A stretch of 64,000 nucleotides of DNA from Phycisphaerales bacterium (GTDB taxonomy: Bacteria > Planctomycetota > Phycisphaerae > Phycisphaerales > UBA1924), in assembly GCA_016709445.1 (NCBI GenBank), contig JADJMV010000004.1, forward strand, positions 434,001-498,000, written 5' to 3'. The notes beneath the pieces were generated by a model that was given only the letters and a program-made list of their open reading frames with translations, was not told the origin of the DNA and ran no database searches. Shown one piece after another: positions 45,057 through 55,011 of this stretch (position 1 is the first letter of the stretch; each line of letters begins with the position of its first letter). A program made the translations under genes and the position numbers.

Positions 45057-46384
45057 ATGAGCCACCGTGAACCCGCCGCCTACACCCGCCGCCACTTCCT
45101 CTCGACCGGGCTGACGCTGGCCTCGGCGAGCGTGGCGCTCCCCGCGTTCCTGCAGCGTTCGGCGTTCGGGCTGCCGATGGCGTTGCCGGGGATGGGCTCG
45201 ATCCCGGGCGTCGATGAGGACCGGATCCTGCTCGTCGTGCAGCTCTCGGGCGGCAACGACGGGCTGAACACGGTGGTGCCCTTCGGCTTCGACCAGTACT
45301 ACCGGGCCCGTCCCGCGATCAACATCCCGCAGGGGCAGGCGCTCCGGCTCGACCAGAAGTCGAACCAGGGCGTGGGCCTGCACCCCGGGCTGGCCAAGTT
45401 CAAGGACCTCCACGACCGGGGCATGCTCGGTCATCCAGGGTGTCGGCTATCCGAACCCCAACCGCTCGCACTTCAAGAGCATGGACATCTGGCAGACCGC
45501 CGATACCACCGGCACCGGGGACGGCTGATGGAAGTACTTCGACGCCGAATGCTGCGGCTACGGCAAAGGCGAGAGCGGCACGCCGGAGGCCGACAAGCCC
45601 GCCGAGAGCCAGGGCCAGCCGGGGATCGCGATCGGCGCCGAGGCGCCGCTGGCGATGCAGGGTCGCAAGGTCAAGCCCATCAGCTTCGAAACCCCCGACC
45701 TCTTCCGGTGGACGGGGCAGGATGTACACGAGGCGCTCGCCAAGCCCTACGAGGAGATCACCGAGCACGGCGTGCGCGAGGGCGTCGATCCCGACTCGGC
45801 CGCCGGATTCCTGATGCGCACCGCGCTGGACGCCCAGGTCTCGAGCGACCTCATCCGGAAGGCCGTGCGTCAGCAGCCGCTGGCGCAGTACCCCGGCTCG
45901 CCGCTGGCCCGCGACCTGGCCATGGTCGCGAGCATGATCCGGGCCGGTCTCAAGACCCGTGTGTACTACGTCTCGCTCGGCGGATTCGACACGCACTCGG
46001 GTGAGGGCGGTCCGAACGGGCGGCACTCCCAGCTCCTGCAGACCTTGGCCGAGGCGCTGCACGCCTTCTACGCCGACCTCAAGGCCGGGGAGAACGACAA
46101 GCGCGTGCTCACTCATGGTGTTCAGCGAATTCGGCCGGCGCGTGGGGCAGAACGCCTCGGGCGGCACCGACCACGGCACCGCGGCCCCGATGTTCCTGGT
46201 CGGCCCGATGGTCCGCCAGGGCCTGATCGGTGAGCACCCCTCGATGACCGACCTCGACGACGGCGACCTCAAGTACAAGATCGACTTCCGGAGCGTGTAC
46301 GCGGGGATCCTGGAGGACTGGCTGAGCGCCGACAGCCGGGCGAGCCTGGGCGGGGAGTACCGCAAACTCCCAATCCTGGCCTAA
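45057..46384 (+). CDS. DUF1501 (sulfatase-like fold) Tat-exported protein, three disruptions
   Basis: A Tat-type signal (TRRHFLSTGLTLASASVALP) is followed by DRILLVVQLSGGNDGLNTVV, the DUF1501 opening, then GVGYPNPNRSHFKSMDIW, a conserved block. The end has KTRVYYVSLGGFDTHSGEG and VFSEFGRRVGQNASGGTDHG, the metal-site region of the alkaline-phosphatase-like fold. These need a frame change near 45425, an in-frame TGA at 45526-45528 bridged, and another change near 46115. The TGA sits where the family has a 'W-G-K/R-Y' motif, so lost G bases fit. True decay cannot be excluded. It lies 136 bases after the DUF1800 partner. Confidence 0.75.
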
Positions 46385-46407
46385 GGATCGGCGAGCCTCG
46401 CTCGGGC

Positions 46408-46971
46408 TCAGCGTTCCTTGACCCGCTTGAGCCGCACCTTGAAGTCCTTCGGTAACACTCGCTCCGACCACGGCGCGAGGTCCTGCGGGCCGTAGCCATG
46501 CTTGAGCAAACGCACGACCTTCCCGCACTCCGGGCAGCGCACCCGCATCCGTGACCGGTCCTCCGGTCGCGTCGCATCGTCGGTGATGGGCAGACCAATC
46601 AGCGAGTGCCCGCACCGCGGGCAGGTGGCGCCGGCGACGATCTTGCGGAGCGTGGCGATCGTAAGACTGTGGCGTGCGATGGCCGCGCCCATAGCCCCGG
46701 CGCCCCAGCCGCACGCGAGAACAACGATCCCGAGGAGGATGCGAACGGAGACCGGCTTGAGGGCGGGGTCGCGCATGAGGGGGCTCTGCACGATGACGTC
46801 CGCCACCGCGCCGGCCCAGACCAGCACCCCAGCGCTCGCGGCCGCGGGGATGATCCACCGCCGGGGCGGCTGGCGCCGCCATCGGCGCTCGACGAGTTCC
46901 CGGCACTCGGCGTCGCTCAGGCCGTCGAGCTCCGGATAGGCCCTCCAGGGCTTGCCGAACAGGGGAATCAT
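46408..46971 (-). CDS. Zinc-ribbon membrane protein
   Basis: A 187-residue protein. Two hydrophobic segments (ASAGVLVWAGAVADVIV and ILLGIVVLACGWGAGAMGAA) are followed by a zinc ribbon made of CPRCGHSLIGLP and RVRCPECGKVVRLL. The segment 'CPRCGHSLxGLP' recurs in planctomycete membrane proteins. It converges with the DUF1501 gene, 23 bases between stops. Function unknown. Confidence 0.7.
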   Translation of the reverse strand: MIPLFGKPWRAYPELDGLSDAECRELVERRWRRQPPRRWIIPAAASAGVLVWAGAVADVIVQSPLMRDPALKPVSVRILLGIVVLACGWGAGAMGAAIARHSLTIATLRKIVAGATCPRCGHSLIGLPITDDATRPEDRSRMRVRCPECGKVVRLLKHGYGPQDLAPWSERVLPKDFKVRLKRVKER

Positions 46972-47117
46972 GCTCTCAGGCTATCCGAACAGCCGCCATG
47001 CACGGTTTCCGGCGTGAGCGGGCTCACGACTCGTCGCTTCGAAGCTAGATCATGAACGTTCTCCTGCATTTCCCGAGTTGGTACCATGCATCGCTTCGAT
47101 GGGGGGCCCCGCTCGAC

Positions 47118-47711
47118 ATGTTCTCGCAGCGAACGACAACCGCACTGCTCAACGGCCTTCGCGACCCCGCGAACGCTTCGGCGTGGGAGGAACTGGACGG
47201 CCGGTGCCGCCCGATCATGATTGGTGTAGCCCGGCGGATGGGGCTCACGCAGTCGGAGGCCGAGGACGCCGTGCAGGCGGCCATGGTGAACTTCTTTGAG
47301 GCCTACCGCGCGGACAAGTACGACCGCGCACGGGGCAGGCTCAGCGGTTTCATCCTCACGATCCTCCGGTCCCGGGCGCTCGACCTCCGCCGCCAGGTGC
47401 ATGGACGGCACGAGGTGCACGCGTCGGCGGACTCGGTCGACCAGATGAGCGATGCGGACCTGGAGCGGCTGTGGCTCGATGAGCGGCAGGGTCAGATCCT
47501 GCGGCAGGCGATGGAGGAACTCCAGGCTTCGGGGGCTGATGAGCGGATGCTCGCGGCCTTTGAGTTGTATGGCCTGCGGGGCGTGGACATCTCGGAGGTG
47601 ACCACCCGGCTTGGCATGTCGCGCGAGGAGGTCTACAACGCCAAGTACCGGATCACTCGGCGCCTTCAGCCCATCGTGGCCCGGCTCGACGAGCTGTATG
47701 AGGACATCTGA
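47118..47711 (+). CDS. ECF-type RNA polymerase sigma factor
   Basis: A 197-residue sigma-70-like protein. Region 2 shows RPIMIGVARRMGLTQSEAED with VNFFEAYRADKYDRARGRLS and FILTILRSRALDLRR. Region 4 is the helix-turn-helix EVTTRLGMSREEVYNAKYRI. The ATG at 47118 is chosen because related planctomycete factors start at this 'TTTALLxxLRDPxNxxAW' element; ATG 47052 is open but gives an odd extension. No Shine-Dalgarno is clear. It is followed by a lipoprotein and a large kinase, a common arrangement for regulatory cassettes. Confidence 0.85.
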   Translation: MFSQRTTTALLNGLRDPANASAWEELDGRCRPIMIGVARRMGLTQSEAEDAVQAAMVNFFEAYRADKYDRARGRLSGFILTILRSRALDLRRQVHGRHEVHASADSVDQMSDADLERLWLDERQGQILRQAMEELQASGADERMLAAFELYGLRGVDISEVTTRLGMSREEVYNAKYRITRRLQPIVARLDELYEDI

Positions 47712-47874
47712 CCCTGCCGGGTTGAAGGGTCCCGTGGCAGCATTCATTTTGCCCGGTGGTGCGAGATCCGAACCCCGGCGGCGGATGGAGGGCGGAACAC
47801 CCTGGCCCTGGGGCGATTGGTCTCCCCGTGTTGTCCAGACGGATGCCGTATGTCCGGATCAGGAGAAGCCCAGC

Positions 47875-48802
47875 ATGCGACGCCCCACTCCAACCCTGCT
47901 GGCCGGCCTTTGGGTAGTGGCCCTCGCCGGCTGCGGCGGCACGACAGGGCCCGCTTCCGCGCCCAATCCCGCGGAGGCTACCGCCTCGCAGGGGAACGCC
48001 GCCGCCGCGTACCGGGCGGTTGCCGATCAACTCGGCGCGCCTCTGCTGGAGGCACTCAAGGGCGATGGGACGGACGTCTCGGCACTTGCCAAACACGCAT
48101 CCGACCTCGACCGCCTTGTGGAGGCGACGCGCTCGCCCGCCTGCGACTTCGGCATCGACACCTCGGCCGGTCTCGGCACCGAACTCCCCCACTTGCCCAT
48201 GCTGCGTGGGCTGGCCCGGGCCCTCAAGGCCGACGCATCGAGACTCCTGGCCGCGGGAGACGCCGATGGTGCAGCCCGGCGGGTGGCCGCCCTGCTGCGC
48301 ATGGCCGCCCAGACCTCGCGTCAGGGGCACTTCACGATCGAGTTGCTCACCGCGGCGTCGGTTGCCCGGCTAGGGACAGACTTTGTCAACTCGAACCCAG
48401 GGATCACGCACGCGGCGTGGAAGACGGACATCCAGAACGCGCTCGTCGAGGTGGAGCGGGGCGGGACGCTGGACTCGTGGTCCGTGCTGCAGCGCGAGGC
48501 GGAGCTTTCGTCGCGGTGGATCCGTGAGGGCTCAGTGCCCGACATGCGGGAGCAGGGCGGGCACAATTGGCCCGGGATGAGCCGGAGCGAACGCGAGGCC
48601 GCGGCCGCGCAGCTCGATAGCCTCATGCGATGCCGCGTCGGCCTGGGGGGCGCCGGATGCGGCGGCGCAGCTTGCTGCCATCGCCTCGCGGGCGGCCCGC
48701 CAGCCGGCCCAGGATCTCTATCCCCAGGTCGGGCGAGTCCGAACGACGATCGACGAACTCAATACATCGCTGGCGGCCGCGAGGGCTGCCCTGGAGAATT
48801 AG
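47875..48802 (+). CDS. Lipoprotein of unknown function, one apparent frameshift
   Basis: Starts MRRPTPTLLAGLWVVALAGC with a lipobox LAGC, then an Ala-rich linker and a helical body (AAAAYRAVADQLGAPLLEAL, AARRVAALLRMAAQTSRQGH). AGGAGA lies eight bases upstream. The original frame runs into nonsense after LDSLMR near 48630. A different frame gives DAASAWGAPDAAAQLAAIA and TTIDELNTSLAAARAALEN before a TAG at 48800-48802, a more sensible end. A missing CG at about 48629 would restore it. Function unknown. Confidence 0.65.
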
Positions 48803-48973
48803 GCTGGGGCCGATCGCCCCGGGGGCCCTCACCCCGCAAGCCCGCCGGAGGTCATGATGCCCCGAGTTTCGTCACCCGACATCCTGCCCCTGCCTTTGCC
48901 TCTCCCGCAGCGTCCCGCGCACCAACAAACTCCCTGCCGCCTGATGCTCGGATGGGCGCAAGGACCACCACGC

Positions 48974-51900
48974 ATGACCCGCACCGGGAAAGCAGCTTCC
49001 TCGAGGGAGCGAGCGCGGGGGAGGCTGCCCCAGCATTGAAGCGCTGGAGGCGCTCCTCCGGGAGCACGCCGCGCAGCCTGCGGAGGCTCTCACCACGCAC
49101 TTGAGGAGTTGCTCGCGGTGTAGGGAACTGCTCGAAGAGATGCGTTCGGCCAACCGGTTCCTCGAACGCTTCAATTCTGGTGAGCGGCCGGCCTCCAACC
49201 AGCCCGAGCGGACACAAGACGGGCCGGGCCAGCGCATCGTCCGCGTCCACGGGTACGAGATCGAGAAGCTCATCGCCTTCGGCGGGCAGGGAACGGTGTA
49301 CAAGGCCCGACAGAAGGCCACGGGACGCAATGTGGCGATCAAGGTGCCGATCGGTGACACGCAGCGCCGGCCGTCGACCCGCTACCGTTTCCAGCGGGAA
49401 ATCGAGCTGACCGCCCGGCTCGATCACCCCGGGATTGTGCGCGTTTTCGGCGATTGCGAGCTCGATGACGGGCGCATCGGGTGCGTGATGGAGTTTGTCG
49501 AAGGCGAGCCGTTCGACCGCTGGGCGGCCAAGCAGCGTGTGAACGGGAGGGCCGGCACCCGCCGGATCATCGAGGTCATGAGCCTCGTCGTCGACGCCCT
49601 CGCTTATGCGCACCAGCGGGCGGTGATGCACCGTGACCTCAAGCCAAGCAACGTAATCGTGACCGCGGAGGATCTGCCCCGCGTGCTGGACTTCGGCCTC
49701 GCCAAGGCGCTGGACGAGAGCCGCAAGTCGTTCGCCACGCTGACCGCGCGTTCATCGGCACGCTGGTGTACGCCGCGCCGGAGCAGATCAGCGACGGGCA
49801 TGACGCGAGCGATCTGCGGACCGATGTCTACGCTCTCGGCCTTCTGCTGTTCCAGGCTCTGACCGGCCGCCTGCCCTTTGCCACGGATGCCCCGACCACG
49901 GAGATTCTCAGGCACATCCGCGAAACCCCGCCCCCGCGCCCGTCCTCGCTCGGCCCCGACATCGGGCCGAGCTCGACGCGATCCTGCTCAAGACACTCGC
50001 GAAGGAACAGGATCGGCGGTACGCCTCGGCTACAGAGTTTCGTGACGATCTCCTGGCTTGGCTGGAGGGGCGGGCCGTCAGGGCCAAGTTCGACAGCAGG
50101 TGGTATGTATTCCAGAAGACCGTGCGCCGGCACCGATGGCGAGCCTCGGGCGCTGCGCTCGGCCTGCTGGCTGTGGTCACGATGGCGGTGCTGGGGCTTG
50201 TGGCTCGGGAGCAGGCCGCGAGGGCCCGGCTGTCGGAGGCAGTCCGCGACGCCCGAACGCTTGAGTCGCACCGCGTGCAGATGTCGGAGGCCCGTTCGAT
50301 CGCCCGTGACAACCTGATGCTGGGCGAGCGGACGGCGTGGGATGTGCTCCTGGATCCCGAGCCGATCCTCGTCGCCGGGCATCGAGGGTGTTAGCGCCAC
50401 CTGGACCGCTCCCGACCAGCCCGGCGTACTGGGCGCTTTGGGAGATCTACGCCCGGACCCCCGTCGTCGCGTCGTTACCCGAAGAGTCGGACATGGGCGC
50501 GATGTTCGCGGGAACGACGGATCGAATCATCAGTTCTCTAGGCAATCGCATTACATGGTGGGACTGGCGCCGCGGAGTTGCGGCGCGCCGGCTTGATCTC
50601 CCGACGGGGACGAGGTTGGTGGCCTTGGCTTATCTGAGCAGCCCGGAGCGGTTCCGCGCCGTCGACACGGCGCGCCGGCTCCTGCTCATCGATGGCCAAC
50701 GGGGCACCACCACGGCGCTCGCCGACGACCGGCTGGTCGCGACGTTTGCCTGCACGACGAGCCGGCTCGCCGTCCACACGTATCTCCCTGGGGAGCCGAG
50801 AGCGCTCGAACTTTGGGACACGACCGTTGAGCCGCCCCGCTTGATTGCATCTCACCGGCTCCAGACTCCGAACGCCGCCTGTCGGGGGTTGTACTTTGAC
50901 GGCTCTGGCCGTTTCGTCGCGATCATCGACGAGGCGGGTGAGATGTTGATCTTTGAGGCCGAAACCGGACGGATCCTCCTCCACCGCGGAACAAACGAGC
51001 AGCCCCTGGTCACCTGGGTCACCACCCGCGGCCGGCCGGGAGAGTTCTTCGCCTGGGGGACTGAGGAGTTCCTTACGATTCAAATCTCGCCGGACTCCGA
51101 GGTCGTTCAGCGCGAATTCGCCAGCAAATCCGGAGTCTTCGACCCGCTCAAGCGATTGGTGTATGGGCCGATGGGTCAGAGATACCTGATCCTCACCGAC
51201 CGCGACCAGATTGATATCGGGAGCACCCAGCAGCCCGTGACCGAGGGCTCGCTGATCCCGACAATCTCCGCTGCAAGCGCAGCCCTTTCCCGGACGATCG
51301 TTACGCGGTTGTTGCGCCAGTCGAATCAGGCCGCCGCGAGATCCTGGACCTGGAGCCGGCAACGATTCGCCGACTCCCCTTCGCGGCCGAGCGAGGACCC
51401 AATGGCTTCGCCACGGTCTTTGATCTCGAATTCAGCCCGGATGGCGAGTCCCTCTTCGCGGGAGCCATGGATGGTTCGGTGCGAGAATTCGGCACGACGA
51501 ACGATCGATGGAGGACGCTCGATCCGAAGGCGTCCGATGGCGGGGTCGCTGTGCTTGCGGTGTCGGGAGACGAGATCCTCGTCGGCGGGCACGACGTGGC
51601 TCGCCGGGGGACGGAACTCCGGGCCTTCGGTCCCGCTGGGGAATCGCGAGTGCTCGCGAAGGGTGAGCGTCGGTTCTGTGGTCTGGTCGCTGAGCCCGGC
51701 GTCGCCGCATGGGCCCTGACGGGGGGAGGTCAGCTGCTGCGGATCGAGCTACCGACCGGACAGCCCGTCCGCGAGGTCCAGCTCGGGAGCACCGGCCCGG
51801 TCGCGGTCTTCCGAACGCTCACGCGCATGCATGGTGGAGGGCCGCTCGCCGCCGCCTCACAGGGGGGCGGGATCCTTCTTCTCGATCCCGAGACCCTCGA

Positions 51901-52453
51901 GCCTCTCGGCCCGGCGGTCCCCGCCAGGGGCATCCGGCGCCTTGCCGCGAGTCCCACTGATCCGAGCTTGTTGGCCTCCTGCGGGGACGACGGCATGATT
52001 CGCCTGTGGCGCTTGACACGGACCACGCCGCCTTCTCTGGAACTCGTCCGCACGTTCGGCGCCCACGCCGGGCCAGCGTACTGCGTGGCCTTCCACCCCG
52101 ATGGCCGACTCTTGGTCTCCGGGGGCGGCGCGCCCGAAGCCAAAGACATCCGTATTTGGGACACCCAAACCGGGCAAGAACTCGCGGCCCTGGACCTTTT
52201 CGAGATCGGCGTTTTTGACGTGGCATTCAGCCCCGATGGCCGGTGGCTCGCCGCCGGTGGTGAGGTCCGGCTCGAACACGCTGAGGAGGGTGGTCAGCTA
52301 TTCCTCATCGATCTGAAGGCGCCCGACGAGTGCATCGCGGGCAATCTCGAGTACGAGATCGGGCGCTTTGTGCGCGACCACGGCCATCAGCCGAGCCAGG
52401 CCGCGGCGCTGCGGGCTTGGGCCGAGCGGGTGCGCGAGCGCAGCCGCTCGTAG
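48974..52453 (+). CDS. Membrane serine/threonine protein kinase with N-terminal Cys/His motif and WD-like repeats, multiple frameshifts
   Basis: About 1150 residues if joined. An N-terminal motif like anti-sigma zinc fingers (HLRSCSRCRELL near 49080-49115) precedes a Hanks-type kinase: AFGGQGTVYKARQ, VAIKVP, VMHRDLKPSNVIV, LDFGLAKALDE, APEQISDG and TDVYALGLLLFQALTG. A membrane helix (ALGLLAVVTMAVLGLVA, about 50150-50205) and a long WD-like region (HPDGRLLVSGGG, SPDGRWLAAGG) follow. The frame changes near 49015, 49748, 49968, once or twice at 50370-50425, and at 51291; several sit in G or C runs where one base restores the frame. The start at ATG 48974 is tentative. Confidence 0.75.
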
Positions 52454-52542
52454 AGCCCCACCCGCCGGGCTTTGCCGCAACTTCTTTGCGGAATTGATTG
52501 CGAGATTGCCCCTCCAGATCAGGAGTTCCGGTAGCGGTCCAC

Positions 52543-52557
52543 GCTCGAGTGTCGAGC
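52543..52557. promoter_or_regulatory. Leader palindrome GCTCGA-N3-TCGAGC, copy 1
   Basis: A 15-base inverted repeat with six-base arms and spacer GTG, ending 37 bases before ATG 52595. The same arms recur at 53930-53944 and 54958-54972 with nearly identical spacing to the next start. It could be an operator or an RNA hairpin in the leader. Confidence 0.55.
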
Positions 52558-52594
52558 CGGGCCGGGTCACACACTTCACCTCAGGAGGTGCATC

Positions 52595-53753
52595 ATGTGC
52601 TTATGGACGTCACGATCCTTCCACGGCGCTCGGAGCCGGCCTGCTCGCGTTGCTTGGCGGAGCACCGTCGGCATCGGCCCAGTCGGCGTGCGACGCAAAG
52701 GTCTTCTTCTTCAGCGAGTACGGCGACAACGACATCGACTACGACAATACTCCGGGCAGCGTGGACCTCGCGTCGTCGTACGTCTTCCCGTCATGCCTGG
52801 GGTCCGGCACCCAGGACACCGACAACTTCAACTCCCCGGCAAACAGCAAGTACTTCTACACCCTCATGGGCTACGACGCGTTCAACCCCAACGACGTGAG
52901 CTACGCGGTGTTCCGCTTTGATGTTCTGTTCCAGCAGCGCGATGCTTACCTGAACGACTCGATCGCGTTCCTCGATGACAACACGTGCACGGGCGTGGGG
53001 TATCAATACGTGATTCCGTTGCAAAGTCGCCTCGTCCAACTCGGCCAGCTCCGGCAGCAGTGGGTCTCGATCAACATCGACCTCAAGAGCGGCAAGGTCT
53101 ACGCCTCCGAGATCGACGACTTCGGCATCCCGATCGGCGGCAACAACTACGGAGAGATCGACACGCTCCCCGCGGGGACTCCGGCGACGATTCGCTCCGC
53201 AGCACCCGATGGGGATCTCGATGGCTACTTCCAGGACGACCTGCGCGTCAGCTACGTCTCCTTGATGGGGCTTGCGGGGGTCCCCTCCACGACCAGGTAC
53301 TACTGCCCATGCAGCTTCCCCAACATCCTTAACGGTCACTATGACTCCGGGACTGAAGCGAGCCTGTGCAGTTCCGACGATCAGTACTACCAGGTCACGA
53401 GCGTGAAGAGCGCGAAGAACCGTCAGACGGTCGAGTGGTACACCGATATCTGTGGCATCCCGACCTCTGGCTCGTTCTGCGACTTCGCGGTTGAGATTGA
53501 GGGCAACTGCGGCATCAAGAGCTACAAAATCAACGTGTTCCTGCTCAACAAGAACGGCAGCTATGACCTGGTCGGAGTAGCGCAGTTCAACAAAGGCCCG
53601 GACACTTTCACGTCCTTCTCCATCTCGAACCCGAGCCAGTACATCACGCCCTCGGGCACGGTTCGGGCCAAGGTTAAGATGGAGCGGAACACCTTTGTGA
53701 ACTTCCACGTGGCCACGGACGTTCTGCGGATCAAGACGAAGACGACACCGTAA
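52595..53753 (+). CDS. Exported protein of unknown function, frameshift within signal peptide
   Basis: AGGAGG lies six bases before ATG 52595, but that frame is short. The long frame, one base off, begins within the signal sequence (ALGAGLLALLGGAPSASA, cleavage before QSACD) and runs about 370 residues to TAA. A one-base indel around 52600-52640 would join them. The mature protein is rich in Tyr, Asp, Asn and Cys (VFFFSEYGDNDIDYDN, RYYCPCSFPN, DICGIPTSGSFCDF, EIEGNCGIKSYKINV) with about nine cysteines, suggesting disulfides. No sorting tail is present. A family could not be recognised. It shares its leader palindrome with the next two genes. Confidence 0.65.
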
Positions 53754-53788
53754 TAGTCGTCCAAGAGGCTTACACACCGCCGTAACGA

Positions 53789-53817
53789 CCCCGGCGAGCA
53801 GGCGCTCGCCGGGGTTT
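53789..53817 (+). terminator. Rho-independent terminator hairpin
   Basis: An 11-base perfect stem CCCCGGCGAGC (53789-53799) / GCTCGCCGGGG (53804-53814) with loop AGGC, followed by TTTGTGTT. It follows the stop of the exported-protein gene by about 36 bases. Confidence 0.8.
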
Positions 53818-53929
53818 GTGTTCGATCACGAGGCGTTCCCCCTTTACCCACGCCGGAGCTTCTCGACCAGATTCTTCGCACCCCGGTGTGAGATCTCCGC
53901 GCTCACTCCGGATTCAAGGCGCCGGAGCC

Positions 53930-53944
53930 GCTCGAGCGTCGAGC
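53930..53944. promoter_or_regulatory. Leader palindrome GCTCGA-N3-TCGAGC, copy 2
   Basis: GCTCGAGCGTCGAGC, spacer GCG, ending 38 bases before ATG 53983. Flanks also resemble copy 3: GGCGCCGGAGCC before it here, GGTGCCGGACCGC there. Confidence 0.55.
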
Positions 53945-53982
53945 TATTCCCCGGCGGAGTTACAGCTCTCAGGAGGCGCCAC

Positions 53983-54681
53983 ATGTCTCGCAATACGATC
54001 ACGCTCGCCCTGCTCGCCCTCGCCGGGTCGACCGCCCCGGGCCTCGCACAAATCGTCAACGGCAGCTTCGAGACCGGTCTGGCCTATCCCACCGGTCCCA
54101 ACATCTTCGCGGCTGGAACGCCCTCGCCGTGGGTCGCCACAACGTTCACGCCTGATCTCTACGACAACACCGGTGTCGATGGCTGGGGGATCGGGGGAAT
54201 CCCCGCGTACGACAGTATGTTCAAAGGCATGGCCGCCTGCCAGGGCGACCGCTTCATCGGCTTCGCGGCGTCCGTCGCCTTCGGTGGGCTCAATGAGTCA
54301 TTCGCGCAGACCACGGCGCCGCTGAACGCTGGCCGGACGTACACGGTCTCGGCGTGCATGGCCGTCGATGACCTCGGAAAGGCAATCCCCTACGGCGGGC
54401 CCTTCTCCGGGCGGGGCGAGGTGGGTATTTACCTGAACAGCAGCCTGATCGGGACCTTCTCGCAGAACACCGCGTCGCTGACTTGGGAGGGTCGCTCGAT
54501 CTCATTTGTTGCCCCGAGTTCCGGCCCCGCCACGCTTGAGTTCGTCGCCCAACTCGACCCCAATAACTCGAATGCCAGCTACATCGGTCTCGACGACATC
54601 CAGATGGTGCCCGCCCCCGCCGCAACTTCCCTCCTGGGGCTGGCGGGACTCGCCGCCGCCCGCCGCCGCCGACACACCTGA
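53983..54681 (+). CDS. Exported protein with PAP/RRRR sorting tail, tandem paralogue A
   Basis: A 232-residue protein: signal peptide (MSRNTITLALLALAGSTAPG), a carbohydrate-binding-like beta domain (IVNGSFETGLAYPTGPNIFA, PYGGPFSGRGEVGIYLNSS, ATLEFVAQLDPNNSNASYIG) and a C-terminal tail VPAPAATSLLGLAGLAAARRRRHT. 'NGSFETG' at the mature N-terminus and the late 'LDDI' strand resemble jelly-roll domains of secreted PEP-CTERM proteins. The tail is the PEP-CTERM-like type: Pro pair, membrane helix, Arg cluster. AGGAGG is six bases before ATG 53983. Very similar to the next gene. Confidence 0.85.
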   Translation: MSRNTITLALLALAGSTAPGLAQIVNGSFETGLAYPTGPNIFAAGTPSPWVATTFTPDLYDNTGVDGWGIGGIPAYDSMFKGMAACQGDRFIGFAASVAFGGLNESFAQTTAPLNAGRTYTVSACMAVDDLGKAIPYGGPFSGRGEVGIYLNSSLIGTFSQNTASLTWEGRSISFVAPSSGPATLEFVAQLDPNNSNASYIGLDDIQMVPAPAATSLLGLAGLAAARRRRHT

Positions 54682-54717
54682 CTCCCGACGACGCACCGCT
54701 CGCGCACCCTCCGGCAC

Positions 54718-54745
54718 GCCGCCCTCACCCGGGCGGCGTGTTGTT
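54718..54745 (+). terminator. Terminator-like hairpin
   Basis: Stem GCCGCCC (54718-54724) / GGGCGGC (54731-54737), loop TCACCC, followed by GTGTTGTT, 37 bases after the preceding stop. Confidence 0.65.
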
Positions 54746-54957
54746 GCGCGACCGGACGCACGACCGCGCAATCCGCGCGAGCGCCCCGACTCGGCAAACT
54801 CCCGGCATGCGCCGTCACGCCCGGTTCGGGCCCCGAACGGCCCAGCAGCACTCCGACTCGATCGGGACTACCGAGTGGCCCTGCGACAGATCTCAACATT
54901 CTCACTGCAGCCCGTGAGTCCGGCCCGGATCCTCCGCTCCAAGAGGTGCCGGACCGC

Positions 54958-54972
54958 GCTCGATCGTCGAGC
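54958..54972. promoter_or_regulatory. Leader palindrome GCTCGA-N3-TCGAGC, copy 3
   Basis: GCTCGATCGTCGAGC, spacer TCG, ending 39 bases before ATG 55012. Confidence 0.55.
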
Positions 54973-55011
54973 GAACCCGGATCACCACGAACAACGCTCG
55001 GGAGGTGTTTG

